A stretch of 64,000 bases of DNA from Streptomyces venezuelae (GCF_008642355.1 NZ_CP029193.1:7774001-7838000); one strand, 5' to 3'. Positions 34,047 to 44,550 are shown, numbered from the stretch's first letter. Notes: generated from the sequence alone by a model not told the origin. Numbers and translations: made by a program.

Positions 34047-35009
34047 ATGACATCCGTCCCCTCACCAGAAGTGCTGCGTGCCCCTCTCGTCGTCGAGTTC
34101 CCCTTCACCCGCTCGCTCGGGCCCGTGCAGAGCGCCTTCCTCACCGGGCTGCGCGAACGCACCGTGCTCGGCGTGCGGACCGGCGACGGCCGCACCCTCG
34201 TCCCGCCCGTCGAGTACGACCCCGTGACCGCCGAGGAGATCCGCGACCTCGTCGAGGTCGCCACCACCGGCACCGTCACCACCTGGGCCTGGAACCACGC
34301 ACCGCGCCGCGGCCAGCCCCTGGACACCCCGTTCGCCTGGGTCCTCGTCAGGCTCGACGGCGCCGACACCGCCCTGCTCCACGCCCTGGACGTGCCGGGC
34401 CCCGACGCCGTGCGCACCGGCATGCGGGTCCGCGTCCGCTGGGCCGCCGAACGCGTCGGCGCCATCACGGACATCGCCTGCTTCGAGGCGTACGACGGGG
34501 AGGCGGCGGAGCCCGGGTCCGCACCGCACACCGGCGTGTTCGACGACCCGGTCACCGGCATCGTCGCGGCCGCACGGCTGGACTACACCTACTCGCCGGG
34601 CCGTGCCCAGTCGGCGTACATCAACGCCCTCTCGGAACGGCGGACCGTCGGCGAGCGCTGCCCGTCCTGCCGCAAGGTGTACGTTCCGCCGCGCGGCGCC
34701 TGCCCCACGTGCGGGGTCGCCACGGCGGAGCGCGTGGAGGTCGGACCGCGCGGCACCGTCACGACGTACTGCATCGTCAACATCAAGGCGAAGAACCTCG
34801 ACATCGAAGTCCCTTACGTCTACGCGCACATCGCCCTCGACGGAGCCGACCTGGCCCTGCACGCCCGCATCGCGGGCATCCCCTACGACGAGGTCCGCAT
34901 GGGGCTGCGCGTCGAACCGGTCTGGACCGAGGGCGGCCGCTACCCCGACCACTACCGGCCCACGGGCGAACCCGACGCCGACTACGACACGTACAAGGAG
35001 CTGGTGTAG
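34047..35009 (+). CDS. tandem DUF35 OB-fold protein (Rv3521-like)
   Basis: Protein of 320 aa with two DUF35 units. The second has a rubredoxin-like zinc ribbon, Cys205-x2-Cys208-x10-Cys219-x2-Cys222, then an OB fold with GPRGTVTTYCIVNIKAKN. The first unit keeps only the OB fold (VATTGTVTTWAWNH) and has lost the cysteines. DUF35 proteins form complexes with thiolase or aldolase partners and may bind acyl-CoA. The stop codon abuts the next start, so it should assemble with the two thiolase-fold proteins downstream. Length and order match mycobacterial Rv3521-Rv3522-Rv3523. Confidence 0.85.
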   Translation: MTSVPSPEVLRAPLVVEFPFTRSLGPVQSAFLTGLRERTVLGVRTGDGRTLVPPVEYDPVTAEEIRDLVEVATTGTVTTWAWNHAPRRGQPLDTPFAWVLVRLDGADTALLHALDVPGPDAVRTGMRVRVRWAAERVGAITDIACFEAYDGEAAEPGSAPHTGVFDDPVTGIVAAARLDYTYSPGRAQSAYINALSERRTVGERCPSCRKVYVPPRGACPTCGVATAERVEVGPRGTVTTYCIVNIKAKNLDIEVPYVYAHIALDGADLALHARIAGIPYDEVRMGLRVEPVWTEGGRYPDHYRPTGEPDADYDTYKELV

Positions 35010-36066
35010 ATGGCGCCCCATGACCAGCCGCAGGTCGCCGTCGTCGCCTTCGGGCAGAGCGACCACCTGCGCACCACCGACGAGCTCTCCGAGGTCGAGA
35101 TGCTCATGCCGGTGCTGCACGAAGTCCTCGCCGCGACCGGCCTGAAGACCAGCGACATCGGCTTCACCTGCTCCGGCTCCTCGGACTACCTCGCGGGACG
35201 CGCCTTCTCCTTCACGATGGCGCTCGACGGGGTCGGCGCCTGGCCGCCGATCTCCGAGTCGCACGTCGAGACGGACGGCGCCTGGGCGCTGTACGAGGCC
35301 TGGGTGAAACTGCGGACCGGCGAGGCCGACACCGCGCTCGTCTACTCCTACGGCAAGTCCTCGCCCGGCTCCGTGCGCGACGTGCTCACCCGGCAGCTCG
35401 ACCCGTACTACGTCGCCCCCCTCTGGCCCGACTCCGTGGCCCTCGCCGCGCTGCAGGCGCAGGCACTGATCGACGCGGGCGAGACCGACGAGCCCGCACT
35501 CGCCGCGGTCGCGTCCCGCAGCCGCACGGCCGCCGCCACCAACCCGCACGCGCAGCTGCGCGGCGCCGTCGAGCAGGGCGAGTACGCCGTACGCCCCCTG
35601 CGCACCGGCGACTGCCCGCCGGTCGGCGACGGGGCGGCGGCCGTCGTCCTCGCCACGGGGAACCGCGCCAGGGAGCTCTGCGAGCGGCCCGCGTGGATCC
35701 GCGGCATCGACCACCGCATCGAGGCGCACGGCCTCGGCGTCCGCGACCTCACCGACTCGCCCTCCACCCGCCTGGCCGCCGAACGCGCCGGACTCTTCGA
35801 ACGGCCCGTCGACACGGCCGAGTTGCACGCCCCCTTCACCTCGCAGGAAGTCGTCCTGCGCAGGGCCCTGCGCCTCGCCGACGACGTCACCGTCAACCCG
35901 TCAGGCGGCGCCCTCGCCGCCAATCCCATGATGGCCGCCGGGCTCATCCGCATCGGCGAGGCCGCCGCGCGCATCCACCGGGGCGCCTCGGACCGGGCCG
36001 TCGCCCACGCCACGTCCGGCCCCTGCCTCCAGCAGAACCTGGTCGCCGTCCTGGAAGGAGAGGCCC

Positions 36067-36074
<8 letters not shown>
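35010..36074 (+). CDS. thiolase-fold lipid-transfer protein, Ltp4-like
   Basis: Protein of 354 aa with a thiolase fold. The N-terminal nucleophile Cys expected near residue 90 is absent; the segment reads SESHVETDGAWALYEAW. A C-terminal Cys339 in SGPCLQQ and the NPSGGALAANP loop are kept. In the SCP-x/Ltp group some members work as retro-aldolases with DUF35 partners, which would fit loss of the nucleophile. It begins directly after the upstream stop and overlaps the next gene by 8 bp, so stoichiometric co-expression is likely. Confidence 0.85.
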
Positions 36075-37233
<1,159 letters not shown>

Positions 37234-37279
37234 CGGAGCCCGCCGACGCCGGACCGACCGAGGAGCTGCCGCCGCGGCC

Positions 37280-37308
37280 TGTCCGGCGCCCGGAGCGAAA
37301 GCTAGGCT
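37280..37308 (+). promoter_or_regulatory. probable HrdB-type promoter of the DUF397 gene
   Basis: TGTCCG (37280-37285), 17 bp, then TAGGCT (37303-37308). The -10 is good for streptomycetes and lies 37 bp before the GTG start. Confidence 0.4.
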
Positions 37309-37344
37309 GACGGCCGGACCGACGCATTCGGGAGGAGCACGGAC

Positions 37345-37587
37345 GTGGCCGACAGCACCACTCAGCAGCATCCGCTCGCGGGCTGGGACAAGCCGGAGCT
37401 CGACCTCAGCACGGCGGACTGGCGATCGAGCAGCGAGGGGCGCGGAGACGTCGAGATCGCCTTCGTCGAGGGTTTCATCGCCATGCGCAACAGCGGCCGC
37501 CCGGAGAGCCCTTCCCTGATCTTCACCCCGGCGGAGTGGGGCGCCTTCGTCCACGGCGCCCGGGAGGGCGAGTTCGACCTGACGTAG
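37345..37587 (+). CDS. DUF397-domain protein
   Basis: Protein of 80 aa. SSSEGRGDVEIAFVEGFIAM, then MRNSGRPESPSLIFTPAEW, is the DUF397 core found in hundreds of streptomycete proteins. GTG 37345 follows GGGAGGAGC. DUF397 genes usually sit beside Xre-type regulators and can modulate them; none is adjacent here, so this is an orphan copy. Confidence 0.85.
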   Translation: MADSTTQQHPLAGWDKPELDLSTADWRSSSEGRGDVEIAFVEGFIAMRNSGRPESPSLIFTPAEWGAFVHGAREGEFDLT

Positions 37588-37683
37588 CGCCCCGGCACGG
37601 CACACGGCCGCGACGGTCTTCGGTCCCCGATCACGTGACCTTCGACTCTCGCCGCGCGCTCCGGACTGCACAAGGCTGTAGCC

Positions 37684-38628
37684 ATGAGCAGCGAACCGGT
37701 CGGCAGCGTGAGCAGTGAGTCCGTGAGCGGCACCGAGCCGGACGGCGGTGGGCCCGTCGTCGTGGCCGTGGACGGATCGCGCGGCAGCGGCCGCGCCCTG
37801 GAGTGGGCGCTGGCCGCCGCCGCGCTGCGCGCCGTGCCGCTGCGGATCGTGCACGTACGGGGATACGACGTACCCCTGGTCGACGGCCCCTTCGCCGCCG
37901 TCCTCGAACGCGGCGAGAGCGACCCGGTGGTGGACTGGGCCCGCGAGTCCGTCGTGGGACGGGCCGGTCTGCCCGACCTCGAGTTCGTCACGGTGGACGG
38001 CAGCCCGGGACGCGAACTGCCGCGGCTCGGCGCCGGGGCCGGCCTGCTGGTCCTCGGCTCCCGCGGCAGGGGCGGCTTCGCCAGCCTGCTGCTCGGCTCG
38101 AACGGCCTGGCCTGCGCGCGCGAGGCGCCCTGTCCCGTGGTGGTCGTGCCGCGCGCCGCCGAGCCCGAGGCGCCGGAGGCCCCGCCCCGCGTGGTCCTCG
38201 GCCTGTCGGCGCCCGCACCGGACGAGCACTCCGTCGCCTTCGCCTTCGCGGAGGCCGGGCGACGTGGGGCGAGGCTGCACGTCGTCGTCGCGTACCCGTG
38301 GCCGGTGCTCAGCTCCACGCCCGCCGGTGAGTTCGTGATGAAGGCCGTCGCCGACGAGGAGACGGAAAGGGACTACGCGAACCTCGCCGACGACCTGCTC
38401 GCCCCGTACCGCGAACGCCACCCCGACGTACCGGTCGACCTGTTCATCGTCCCGGGTGACGCGGCCCGCCACCTGGTGGACGCCTCGCACGCCGCCGACC
38501 TGGTGGTGGTCGGCCGCCACCGCCGACGGCTCGCCCCCGGCCGCATCCTCGGCTCGGTCACCCACGCGGTACTGCTGCACGCGGCGTGCCCGGTGGCGGT
38601 GGTGCCGCCGGAGAGCGCGGGGGCGTAG
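37684..38628 (+). CDS. universal stress protein, two tandem UspA domains
   Basis: Protein of 314 aa. The first UspA domain (about residues 24-160) has VVVAVDGSRGS and the ATP-loop GSRGRGGFASLLLGS. The second (about 165-308) ends with VVGRHRRRLAPGRILGSVTH. Tandem Usp proteins of this kind are usual members of dormancy or hypoxia regulons in actinomycetes. Before the start lies GGTC-N11-GACC with central TCACGTGA (37622-37640), which could be a regulator site, but it does not clearly match the DevR/OsdR box. Confidence 0.88.
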   Translation: MSSEPVGSVSSESVSGTEPDGGGPVVVAVDGSRGSGRALEWALAAAALRAVPLRIVHVRGYDVPLVDGPFAAVLERGESDPVVDWARESVVGRAGLPDLEFVTVDGSPGRELPRLGAGAGLLVLGSRGRGGFASLLLGSNGLACAREAPCPVVVVPRAAEPEAPEAPPRVVLGLSAPAPDEHSVAFAFAEAGRRGARLHVVVAYPWPVLSSTPAGEFVMKAVADEETERDYANLADDLLAPYRERHPDVPVDLFIVPGDAARHLVDASHAADLVVVGRHRRRLAPGRILGSVTHAVLLHAACPVAVVPPESAGA

Positions 38629-38718
38629 GGGAACCGTGGCTGGTGGGGAGGGCGTCGGCGCTCCGGAGTGCCGCCGCCCCCGCGCCGGAACGCGCCGCAG
38701 GCCACGTACCATGGGCGC

Positions 38719-39219
38719 ATGTCCTTCCTCCGCCGCCGCAGCTCCGCCACTCCCGCGGGCCCGGACTTCGATGTCCTGGCCATGGACCCCGGTGACTGGC
38801 CCGGCAATCTCGGCGCGGGCCTCCTGCCCGCCCCCGACGGCAGCTGCCAGGGCGTCTTCCTGCGCTACGACCTGTTCGGCGGCCGCGGCCCCGCGATGAT
38901 CATCGGCAACCTCCCCGAGGGGTCGCCCGCGCGCGAGACCGCCGAGGGCGAGGTTCCCTTCGAGGTGGCCCAGCTGCTGCTCGCCCTGGAGAACGACGAG
39001 GAGGTCACGGTCGTCTCCAGCGAGGACGTGCCCGTGATGCAGGGCGACAACCTCCTCATCGTGCGCCGTCTCAAGCTCTCCGAGAGCCGGATCTCGTGCG
39101 TGCAGTTCGACCGCAGCGACAACGTCCTGGTGACCATCGCCGCCTGGGACCGGCCGATCACCGACGACCTGTACGCGCTCCTGAAGCCGCTGCCCGCGGA
39201 GCTCTTCCAGCAGGGCTGA
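38719..39219 (+). CDS. conserved hypothetical protein
   Basis: Protein of 166 aa, soluble, with no recognised domain. The charged segment ALENDEEVTVVSSEDVP and the C-terminal DRPITDDLYALLKPLPAELF suggest a compact alpha/beta protein. ATG 38719 gives the shortest sensible N terminus; upstream GTG 38668 is possible. It is convergent with the GlxA-type regulator. Confidence 0.65.
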   Translation: MSFLRRRSSATPAGPDFDVLAMDPGDWPGNLGAGLLPAPDGSCQGVFLRYDLFGGRGPAMIIGNLPEGSPARETAEGEVPFEVAQLLLALENDEEVTVVSSEDVPVMQGDNLLIVRRLKLSESRISCVQFDRSDNVLVTIAAWDRPITDDLYALLKPLPAELFQQG

Positions 39220-39277
39220 CACCTCGTGGCGCTGCGCCTCTTGGTCTCGCGTGAACTGACCCTGCGTGGTGCGCTGT

Positions 39278-40255
39278 TCAGGCGTCTCGTCCGTGCGCGG
39301 AGGCGAAGCGGCTGCGGTACTCGCTCGGTGTCGTGCCGAGGTGGCGGGCGAAGGCACGGCGGAGCGTCTCGTCGCTGCCGAGACCGCTGCGCCGGGCGGC
39401 CGCCGTGACGCTGTGCCCGTCCAGGAGGAGCTGCTGGGCGTGGTCGAGGCGGACTTGTTCGACCCAGCGGGCCGGCGTGGTGTCCAACTCGCTCCTGAAC
39501 AGCCGGGCGAGGTGCCGGGTGCTGACGGCGGCGGACGCGGCCATGGCGGGCAGGGTGTGCTCGCCTGCCGGGTCGGCGAGCACGGACGCGGTCAGCGAGC
39601 GGAGCACGTCGTTGCGCGCGGGCGGGGTCACGAGGGCCGTGGAGAACTGCGACTGGCCGCCGGGGCGCTGCATGAAGACGACCAGTTCACGTGCGATCGT
39701 CCGGGCGGCGTCCGCCCCGTGGTCGTCCTCCACGAGGCCGAGGGCCAGGTCGATGCCCGCGCTGATGCCCGCGGAGGTGACGTACCGGCCGTCGCGGATG
39801 TGGAGGGCGTCCGGCTCCACCCTGACCTCGGGATGGCGGCGGGCGAGTGTCGCCGCGTGCCGCCAGTGCGTGGTCGCGCGGCGCCCGTCGAGCAGGCCGA
39901 GCGCCGCGAGGACGAAGGCGCCGCTGCACACCGAGGCGACCCGCGCCGCCTGCCGGGCCAGGGTGTCGGCGGCTGTCAGTACGCCGTCGTCGAGGGGCTG
40001 GAGCGCGAGCCGGTCGGCACCGGCGATCACCACGGTGTCCAGCGGGCCGATGTCCGCGGAGCCCGCATCGGCCGCCGCGATCGATCCGGCCAGCGCGAGC
40101 CCCGACGACGTCGTGACGTCGCCGCCGCGGGGCGAGACCAGCACCGTCTCGTAGGGGAAGCCGAGCCGCCCCGCCTGGTGCAGCACTTCGACGGGACCGC
40201 TGACGTCGAGCAGCGTCACGCCGTCGAAGACCAGGAAGGCCACGCGGTGCGTCAT
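39278..40255 (-). CDS. GlxA-family AraC-type regulator (DJ-1/PfpI plus HTH)
   Basis: Transcription factor of 325 aa. The N-terminal DJ-1/PfpI-like domain (about residues 4-180) has FDGVTLLDVSGPVEVLHQAG and the nucleophile-elbow-like ASVCSGAFVLAALG. The C-terminal AraC HTH (about 215-318) has MAASAAVSTRHLARLFRSEL and GSDETLRRAFARHLGTTPSEY. The N-terminal domain probably senses a small ligand. A pair of identical palindromes lies between this gene and the HD-domain gene, a likely binding region. Confidence 0.9.
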   Translation of the reverse strand: MTHRVAFLVFDGVTLLDVSGPVEVLHQAGRLGFPYETVLVSPRGGDVTTSSGLALAGSIAAADAGSADIGPLDTVVIAGADRLALQPLDDGVLTAADTLARQAARVASVCSGAFVLAALGLLDGRRATTHWRHAATLARRHPEVRVEPDALHIRDGRYVTSAGISAGIDLALGLVEDDHGADAARTIARELVVFMQRPGGQSQFSTALVTPPARNDVLRSLTASVLADPAGEHTLPAMAASAAVSTRHLARLFRSELDTTPARWVEQVRLDHAQQLLLDGHSVTAAARRSGLGSDETLRRAFARHLGTTPSEYRSRFASAHGRDA

Positions 40256-40317
40256 GTCTCAATCTGTGGTTCTGCCGACCGTACGGACATGGCCCCAGGG
40301 TAGGGCATCGGGCGAAG

Positions 40318-40357
40318 GTGGAGTCATCCACTGAGCAGGCGGCGTGGAGTCATCCAC
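40318..40357. promoter_or_regulatory. two copies of a 14-bp palindrome before the HD gene
   Basis: GTGGAGTCATCCAC occurs at 40318-40331 and 40344-40357, 26 bp apart, each with GTGGA/TCCAC arms and followed by YGAGCAG. They lie 27-66 bp before the HD gene and 63-102 bp before the divergent GlxA-type regulator. The likely ligand is that regulator. Confidence 0.6.
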
Positions 40358-40383
40358 CGAGCAGTCAACGGAAGGCGCACCTC

Positions 40384-41022
40384 ATGAGCGAGACGATCGC
40401 GGGCATCCGGATCCCGGACAGCGCCCTGGCGAAGGAGGCGACGGAGCTGGTGCGCGACGCCGCCGCACCCCTGCTGTTCGACCACTCCCGGCGCGTGTTC
40501 CTGTGGGGGTCGCTGCGGGGCCGGGAACAGGGACTGAGCTACGACCCGGAGCTGCTCTACGTGGGAGCGATGTTCCACGACCTGGGGCTGACCGAGCGCT
40601 TCCGCCGCACCGACCAGCGCTTCGAGATCGACGGCGCGGACGAGGCCCGCCGCTTCCTGCACGGGCACGGCATCACGGACGAGCGGGCGGACCGCGTCTG
40701 GACGGCGATCGCCCTGCACACCACCCCCGAGATCCCGCTCCACATGGCGCCCGAGGTCGCTCTGTTGACCCGCGGCGTGGAACTGGACGTCCTGGGGATC
40801 GGGTACGACGCCGTCACGGACGAGGAGCGCGCGACCGTGGTCGCGGCGCACCCGCGCCCGGACTTCAAGAACCGCATCGTCGCCGCGTTCGCCGACGGCA
40901 TCAAGGACCGCCCGCGGACCGCCTTCGGCAACGTCAAGGCGGATGTGCTGGCCCACTGCGTCCCCGGCTTCGAGCGCGGTGACTTCGTGGAGGTCATCAA
41001 GGGCTCCGACTGGCCGGAGTGA
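40384..41022 (+). CDS. HD-domain phosphohydrolase-like protein
   Basis: Protein of 212 aa. FDHSRRVF, then AMFHDLGLT (the HD pair) and IALHTTP, form the metal site of the HD superfamily, in the cyanamide hydratase/Ddi2-like subgroup by general shape. Such proteins hydrolyse phosphate esters or hydrate nitriles. It appears to be the target of the divergent GlxA-type regulator, so it may degrade the regulator's inducer. Confidence 0.82.
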   Translation: MSETIAGIRIPDSALAKEATELVRDAAAPLLFDHSRRVFLWGSLRGREQGLSYDPELLYVGAMFHDLGLTERFRRTDQRFEIDGADEARRFLHGHGITDERADRVWTAIALHTTPEIPLHMAPEVALLTRGVELDVLGIGYDAVTDEERATVVAAHPRPDFKNRIVAAFADGIKDRPRTAFGNVKADVLAHCVPGFERGDFVEVIKGSDWPE

Positions 41023-41060
41023 CGGACGGCGGGCCTTCGTGCGGGGGCGGGCGCAGCAGG

Positions 41061-42167
41061 TCAGGCCGCGCCGTCGACGGGCAGCCCGTTCCGCCGCACG
41101 TCATCGGCCATGCGGTGCGCCGCTCCCGCGCAGCCCGCCGCCGCGGGCTGCGCGGCCGTCCGTACCAGTCCCGCGTACGCGCAGCGCAGCGCGACCAGCG
41201 ACTCCTGGGCGTCGCGGTAGGCGTCCGCGTCCGCCCCGCGCCGGTGCGCCAGGGTCCTGACAGCCGCGCTGCGACGGTCGAGGGTGGACAGCCACGCGCG
41301 GTGCCGGGCGGCGAGATGCCGGCGCTGCTGGCACCGGCTGCCGGTTCCCATGCGGCCGCCCATGCCGAGAACGGCGTCCGCGGCGAGCAGCACCGGCGGT
41401 TCCAGCGCCTCCCGCGCGGCCAGTGAGGCGAGCACCGCGCACTGCTGCCCGGTCGCCGGTGCGAGGACCAACCTGGCCGCGCAGGAACGGAGTTGGCCGT
41501 GCAGGGCGTGCTGGATGCGGGTCATGCGGCGCAGCGCGACGGAGACGGACCGGTCGGCGGGGGACCGGCCCGCCAGCGTCTCGGCGAGCCGGAACAGCCA
41601 GACCCCGTGGGCCTCCAGACGCACCGTGGCCAGCATGAGCCGGTCCAGGCGGGACAGCGGCCGGTCCGCGGCCGACCAGCGCACGATCGGCACGAGGGAT
41701 TCGGTGCGGGCCAGTTGGTCGACCGGCACGGCCCGGCCCGGTTTGCGCAGCGGCGCCCAGTTGAAGAGCGCCAGGGTGGGCAGCCCGACGAGCCGGGAGT
41801 AGTCACTGCGGTGGGCGAGGGACGTCCACAGGGCGAGGAACTGCTCGTTCGCCACACGCGTGGCCTTGGTGGACGCCGGGTCGAGCTCGGTCCATCCGCA
41901 GGCCGCCACGATCACCGCCAGTCGCGTCGCCGCGGCTCTGGCACGGTGTTCCGACAGCCGTGCGACACGGTGACGCAACGAGGGCAGGGCGGATGCCCGG
42001 CAGGCCTCTGCCACGAGGAGGCGTGCCTCCTCCCGGCACGGTGCGGCGGCGGTCGCGTGGGCCAGCGCGTCCAGATCCGTCCAGCCTCCGGCGAGGTGGA
42101 GAGCCGGGAGCCGGTGCGGCAGGAAGCCGTGGACAAGCGGGTTGTCCGAGTCCGGGAGGGAAGTCAT
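41061..42167 (-). CDS. unrecognised all-helical protein
   Basis: Protein of 368 aa from ATG 42167, which follows AAAGGG. I do not recognise the family. It is Ala/Arg/Leu-rich and probably fully helical, with no signal peptide or membrane segment. A Cys/His cluster (QLRSCAARL, TGQQCAV, GSRCQQRRHLAARHRAWL) and the GMGGRMGTG loop might form a heme or metal site, as in IDO/PrnB-like helical enzymes, but this is only a guess. It is divergent from a two-component system. Confidence 0.65.
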   Translation of the reverse strand: MTSLPDSDNPLVHGFLPHRLPALHLAGGWTDLDALAHATAAAPCREEARLLVAEACRASALPSLRHRVARLSEHRARAAATRLAVIVAACGWTELDPASTKATRVANEQFLALWTSLAHRSDYSRLVGLPTLALFNWAPLRKPGRAVPVDQLARTESLVPIVRWSAADRPLSRLDRLMLATVRLEAHGVWLFRLAETLAGRSPADRSVSVALRRMTRIQHALHGQLRSCAARLVLAPATGQQCAVLASLAAREALEPPVLLAADAVLGMGGRMGTGSRCQQRRHLAARHRAWLSTLDRRSAAVRTLAHRRGADADAYRDAQESLVALRCAYAGLVRTAAQPAAAGCAGAAHRMADDVRRNGLPVDGAA

Positions 42168-42306
42168 CGGGGCACCCTTTCTCACGGGACGGATGATCTT
42201 CGGGTACACCTTGATCGTCACAGTCCGGCACGCTCGATCGCCTCGCCAAAGGTCCCTGATGCAGAGGCCTTTGGGCCCCTGGGCAGGTGCGGGGCCCGGC
42301 TCTTCC

Positions 42307-42332
42307 CCTGAGCGGCCTGAACGTCCCTTCAG
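42307..42332. promoter_or_regulatory. TCAGG-type repeat before the response regulator gene
   Basis: On the minus strand the region reads CTGAA, TTCAGG and CTCAGG within 26 bp, 34-59 bp before the regulator start. The same hexamers occur at 44511-44541 before the LCP remnant. It is a candidate autoregulatory box. Confidence 0.4.
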
Positions 42333-42365
42333 CTCCGCAGCCTTCCGGTATGTGATATTTGCACC

Positions 42366-43043
42366 GTGAAGATCCTGGTCATCGAAGACGAGCACGCACT
42401 CGCCGACACCCTGCGCCGGGCCATCTCGTCGGACGGTCACTGGGTGGACGTCGCCCACGACGGGCACACCGGCCTCGACCTCGCGCTGACCGGTGGCTAC
42501 GAAGTGATCGTGCTGGATCTGATGCTGCCGGGACTCGGCGGCCTCGACGTCTGCCGCAGGCTGCGCATCCACGACCAGCACGCTCTCGTCCTCATCCTCA
42601 CAGCCAAGGACAGCGAGTACGACGAGGCCGACGGGCTCGACGCGGGCGCGGACGACTACCTGACCAAGCCGTTCTCCCTCCTCGTGCTCCTCGCCAGGCT
42701 GCGCGCCCTCGGCCGCCGCGCCGGACGCGAGCGCCCCTCGACCCTCCAGGTCGGCGACCTCACCCTCGACGTCGTCGCCCGGCTCTGCAAGCGGGGCGAG
42801 CAGACCGTCGAGCTGACCGCCAGGGAGGTCGAGGTGCTCGGCTGCCTCCTGGCCGCGGACGGCGGCACCGTCTCCAAGCAGGACATCCTCGACGAGGTGT
42901 GGGACTCGCCGGCCGACCTCGACCCCAACATCGTCGAGGTGTACGTCAGCTCGCTGCGCAAGAAGGTCGACGCGCCCTTCGGCCGGCACACCATCCGCAC
43001 CGTGCGGGGCATCGGCTACCGGCTGGCCCCCGATGCGCCCTGA
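42366..43043 (+). CDS. OmpR-family response regulator
   Basis: Transcription factor of 225 aa. The receiver domain has IEDEHALAD, phosphoacceptor Asp51 in VIVLDLMLPG and Lys in YLTKPFSL. The winged helix has VELTAREVEVLGCLLAADGG and HTIRTVRGIGYRLA. It overlaps the kinase gene by 11 bp. Its targets may include the cell-wall genes that follow, because similar TCAGG repeats precede both. Confidence 0.93.
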   Translation: MKILVIEDEHALADTLRRAISSDGHWVDVAHDGHTGLDLALTGGYEVIVLDLMLPGLGGLDVCRRLRIHDQHALVLILTAKDSEYDEADGLDAGADDYLTKPFSLLVLLARLRALGRRAGRERPSTLQVGDLTLDVVARLCKRGEQTVELTAREVEVLGCLLAADGGTVSKQDILDEVWDSPADLDPNIVEVYVSSLRKKVDAPFGRHTIRTVRGIGYRLAPDAP

Positions 43044-44481
43044 CAGATTTCGTGCGGCCCGCGCGGTCCGGAAGGAATCCGGCGTCCGCCCCCGCATCCC
43101 CCGCACCCTGCGAGGCCGGGCCACCGCCGCCGCAGTCCTCACCATGGTCGTGGCCCTCGCCATCGGCGGCGGCTGGCTGTACGTCATCCTGCGCGGCAAC
43201 CTGGTCGACAACGCCGGCGCCCGCACCGAACTCGCCGCCCGCCAGGCCGCCGCGGACATCGCGGCCGGACACGGGCGCCCGCACGGCGACCTGCCGGAAC
43301 CCGACGGCGGCGTGGACGCCGTGCTCGTCCTCGACGACCAGGGCCGCCCGCTCGCCAGCACCGCCCCGCACCCCGCCGCCCGCGCCGCCGTCCTCGCGGA
43401 GTTCCGCCCCGCCGGGGGACGGGACTCGGCGGTACGTGACTTCGCCGCCGCCCCCGCCCTGGCCGGCCACACCAGCGTCGTCGCGGTCGTCCGCACCCCC
43501 TCGCCGAGCGGCGACGGCGACCTCTACGTCTACGCGCTGACCGTCCTCGACGCCGTGGCCGACGCCCAACGGGCCCTCGGCGTCACCGTCCTCGTCGGCG
43601 GCCCGCTGGTCGCCCTGCTCACCGGACTCATCGCCTGGACGGTCACCGGCGCCGCGCTGCGGCCCGTCGAGACCATGCGCAGAGAACTCGTCGCCGTCTC
43701 CGCGGACCGGCTCAGCCGCCGCGTCCCCGCGCCGGGCGGCCAGGACGAGATCACCCGGCTCGCCGAGACCGTCAACGACACCCTGGAACGCCTCGAGCAC
43801 TCCGTCACCCGGCAGCGCCAGTTCGTCGCCGACGCCTCCCACGAACTCCGCAACCCCATCGCCGCGGCCCGCGCGGAACTCGAACTCGCCCTCCTCAACA
43901 AGCCCGACCCCGGCACGGCCGCCTCGCTGACCCGAGCACTCGACTCGACCGTACGACTGGAACACATCGCCGCCGACCTGCTGCTCCTCGCCCGACTCGA
44001 CGCGCGGCAGCCACCGAACGCGGAACTCGTCGACCTGTCGCTGCTCGCGGCCGAGCTGATCGCCCGGCGCCGTTCCGCGCGGGTCCCCGCGCTCCTCGTA
44101 CCCGCCGACGACCCGGTCCTCGTGCGCGCCGATCCCGGACAGCTGGAACGGCTGCTCGCGAACCTCCTGGACAACGCGCAGCGGTTCGCCGACTCCGAGG
44201 TGCGGGTCGGCACGGCGACGGACCGGGCCACCGGCACGGCCCTGCTCGAAGTCGCCGACGACGGGCCCGGCATTCCGCCGGAGGCGACGGAGGAGGTCTT
44301 CGACCGGTTCACGCGGCTGGAGGCGGACCGCAACCGGGCCAGCGGCGGCACGGGCCTCGGCCTCGCCATCGCGCGCGAGATCGCCCACGCCCACGGGGGA
44401 ACCCTGCGGGTGGAGCAGAGCGGGCGCGGCGCGCGCCTCGTCCTCCGGCTGCCGACGGCGGACTCCGCACCGCGACCGTGA
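43033..44481 (+). CDS. two-component sensor histidine kinase
   Basis: Sensor kinase of 482 aa. A transmembrane helix at about residues 32-55, an extracytoplasmic domain of about 130 residues and a second helix (about 190-212) are followed by HAMP. Then come H-box VADASHELRNPIAAARAE, N-box LLDNAQRFAD, DDGPGIPPE and GGTGLGLAIAREI. It pairs with the overlapping regulator. The signal is unknown, but the neighbouring cell-envelope genes suggest envelope sensing. Confidence 0.93.
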   Translation: MRPDRFRAARAVRKESGVRPRIPRTLRGRATAAAVLTMVVALAIGGGWLYVILRGNLVDNAGARTELAARQAAADIAAGHGRPHGDLPEPDGGVDAVLVLDDQGRPLASTAPHPAARAAVLAEFRPAGGRDSAVRDFAAAPALAGHTSVVAVVRTPSPSGDGDLYVYALTVLDAVADAQRALGVTVLVGGPLVALLTGLIAWTVTGAALRPVETMRRELVAVSADRLSRRVPAPGGQDEITRLAETVNDTLERLEHSVTRQRQFVADASHELRNPIAAARAELELALLNKPDPGTAASLTRALDSTVRLEHIAADLLLLARLDARQPPNAELVDLSLLAAELIARRRSARVPALLVPADDPVLVRADPGQLERLLANLLDNAQRFADSEVRVGTATDRATGTALLEVADDGPGIPPEATEEVFDRFTRLEADRNRASGGTGLGLAIAREIAHAHGGTLRVEQSGRGARLVLRLPTADSAPRP

Positions 44482-44510
44482 ACACCGTTCCTGAAGACCC
44501 CTTCCGCTTC

Positions 44511-44541
44511 CTCAGGGTCCGCTCAGGAACGGGCGTTCAGG
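44511..44541. promoter_or_regulatory. three TCAGG hexamers before the LCP remnant
   Basis: CTCAGG at 44511, CTCAGG at 44522 and TTCAGG at 44536 lie within 40 bp of the LCP start, with 11- and 14-bp steps. The set resembles the repeat before the response regulator gene. Confidence 0.4.
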
Positions 44542-44550
44542 ATCGTCCCC

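Noticed and set aside
37622..37640. DevR/OsdR dormancy box before the universal stress protein
   Set aside because: GGTC-N11-GACC with TCACGTGA is palindromic but does not follow the GGGAC-type consensus of that box.
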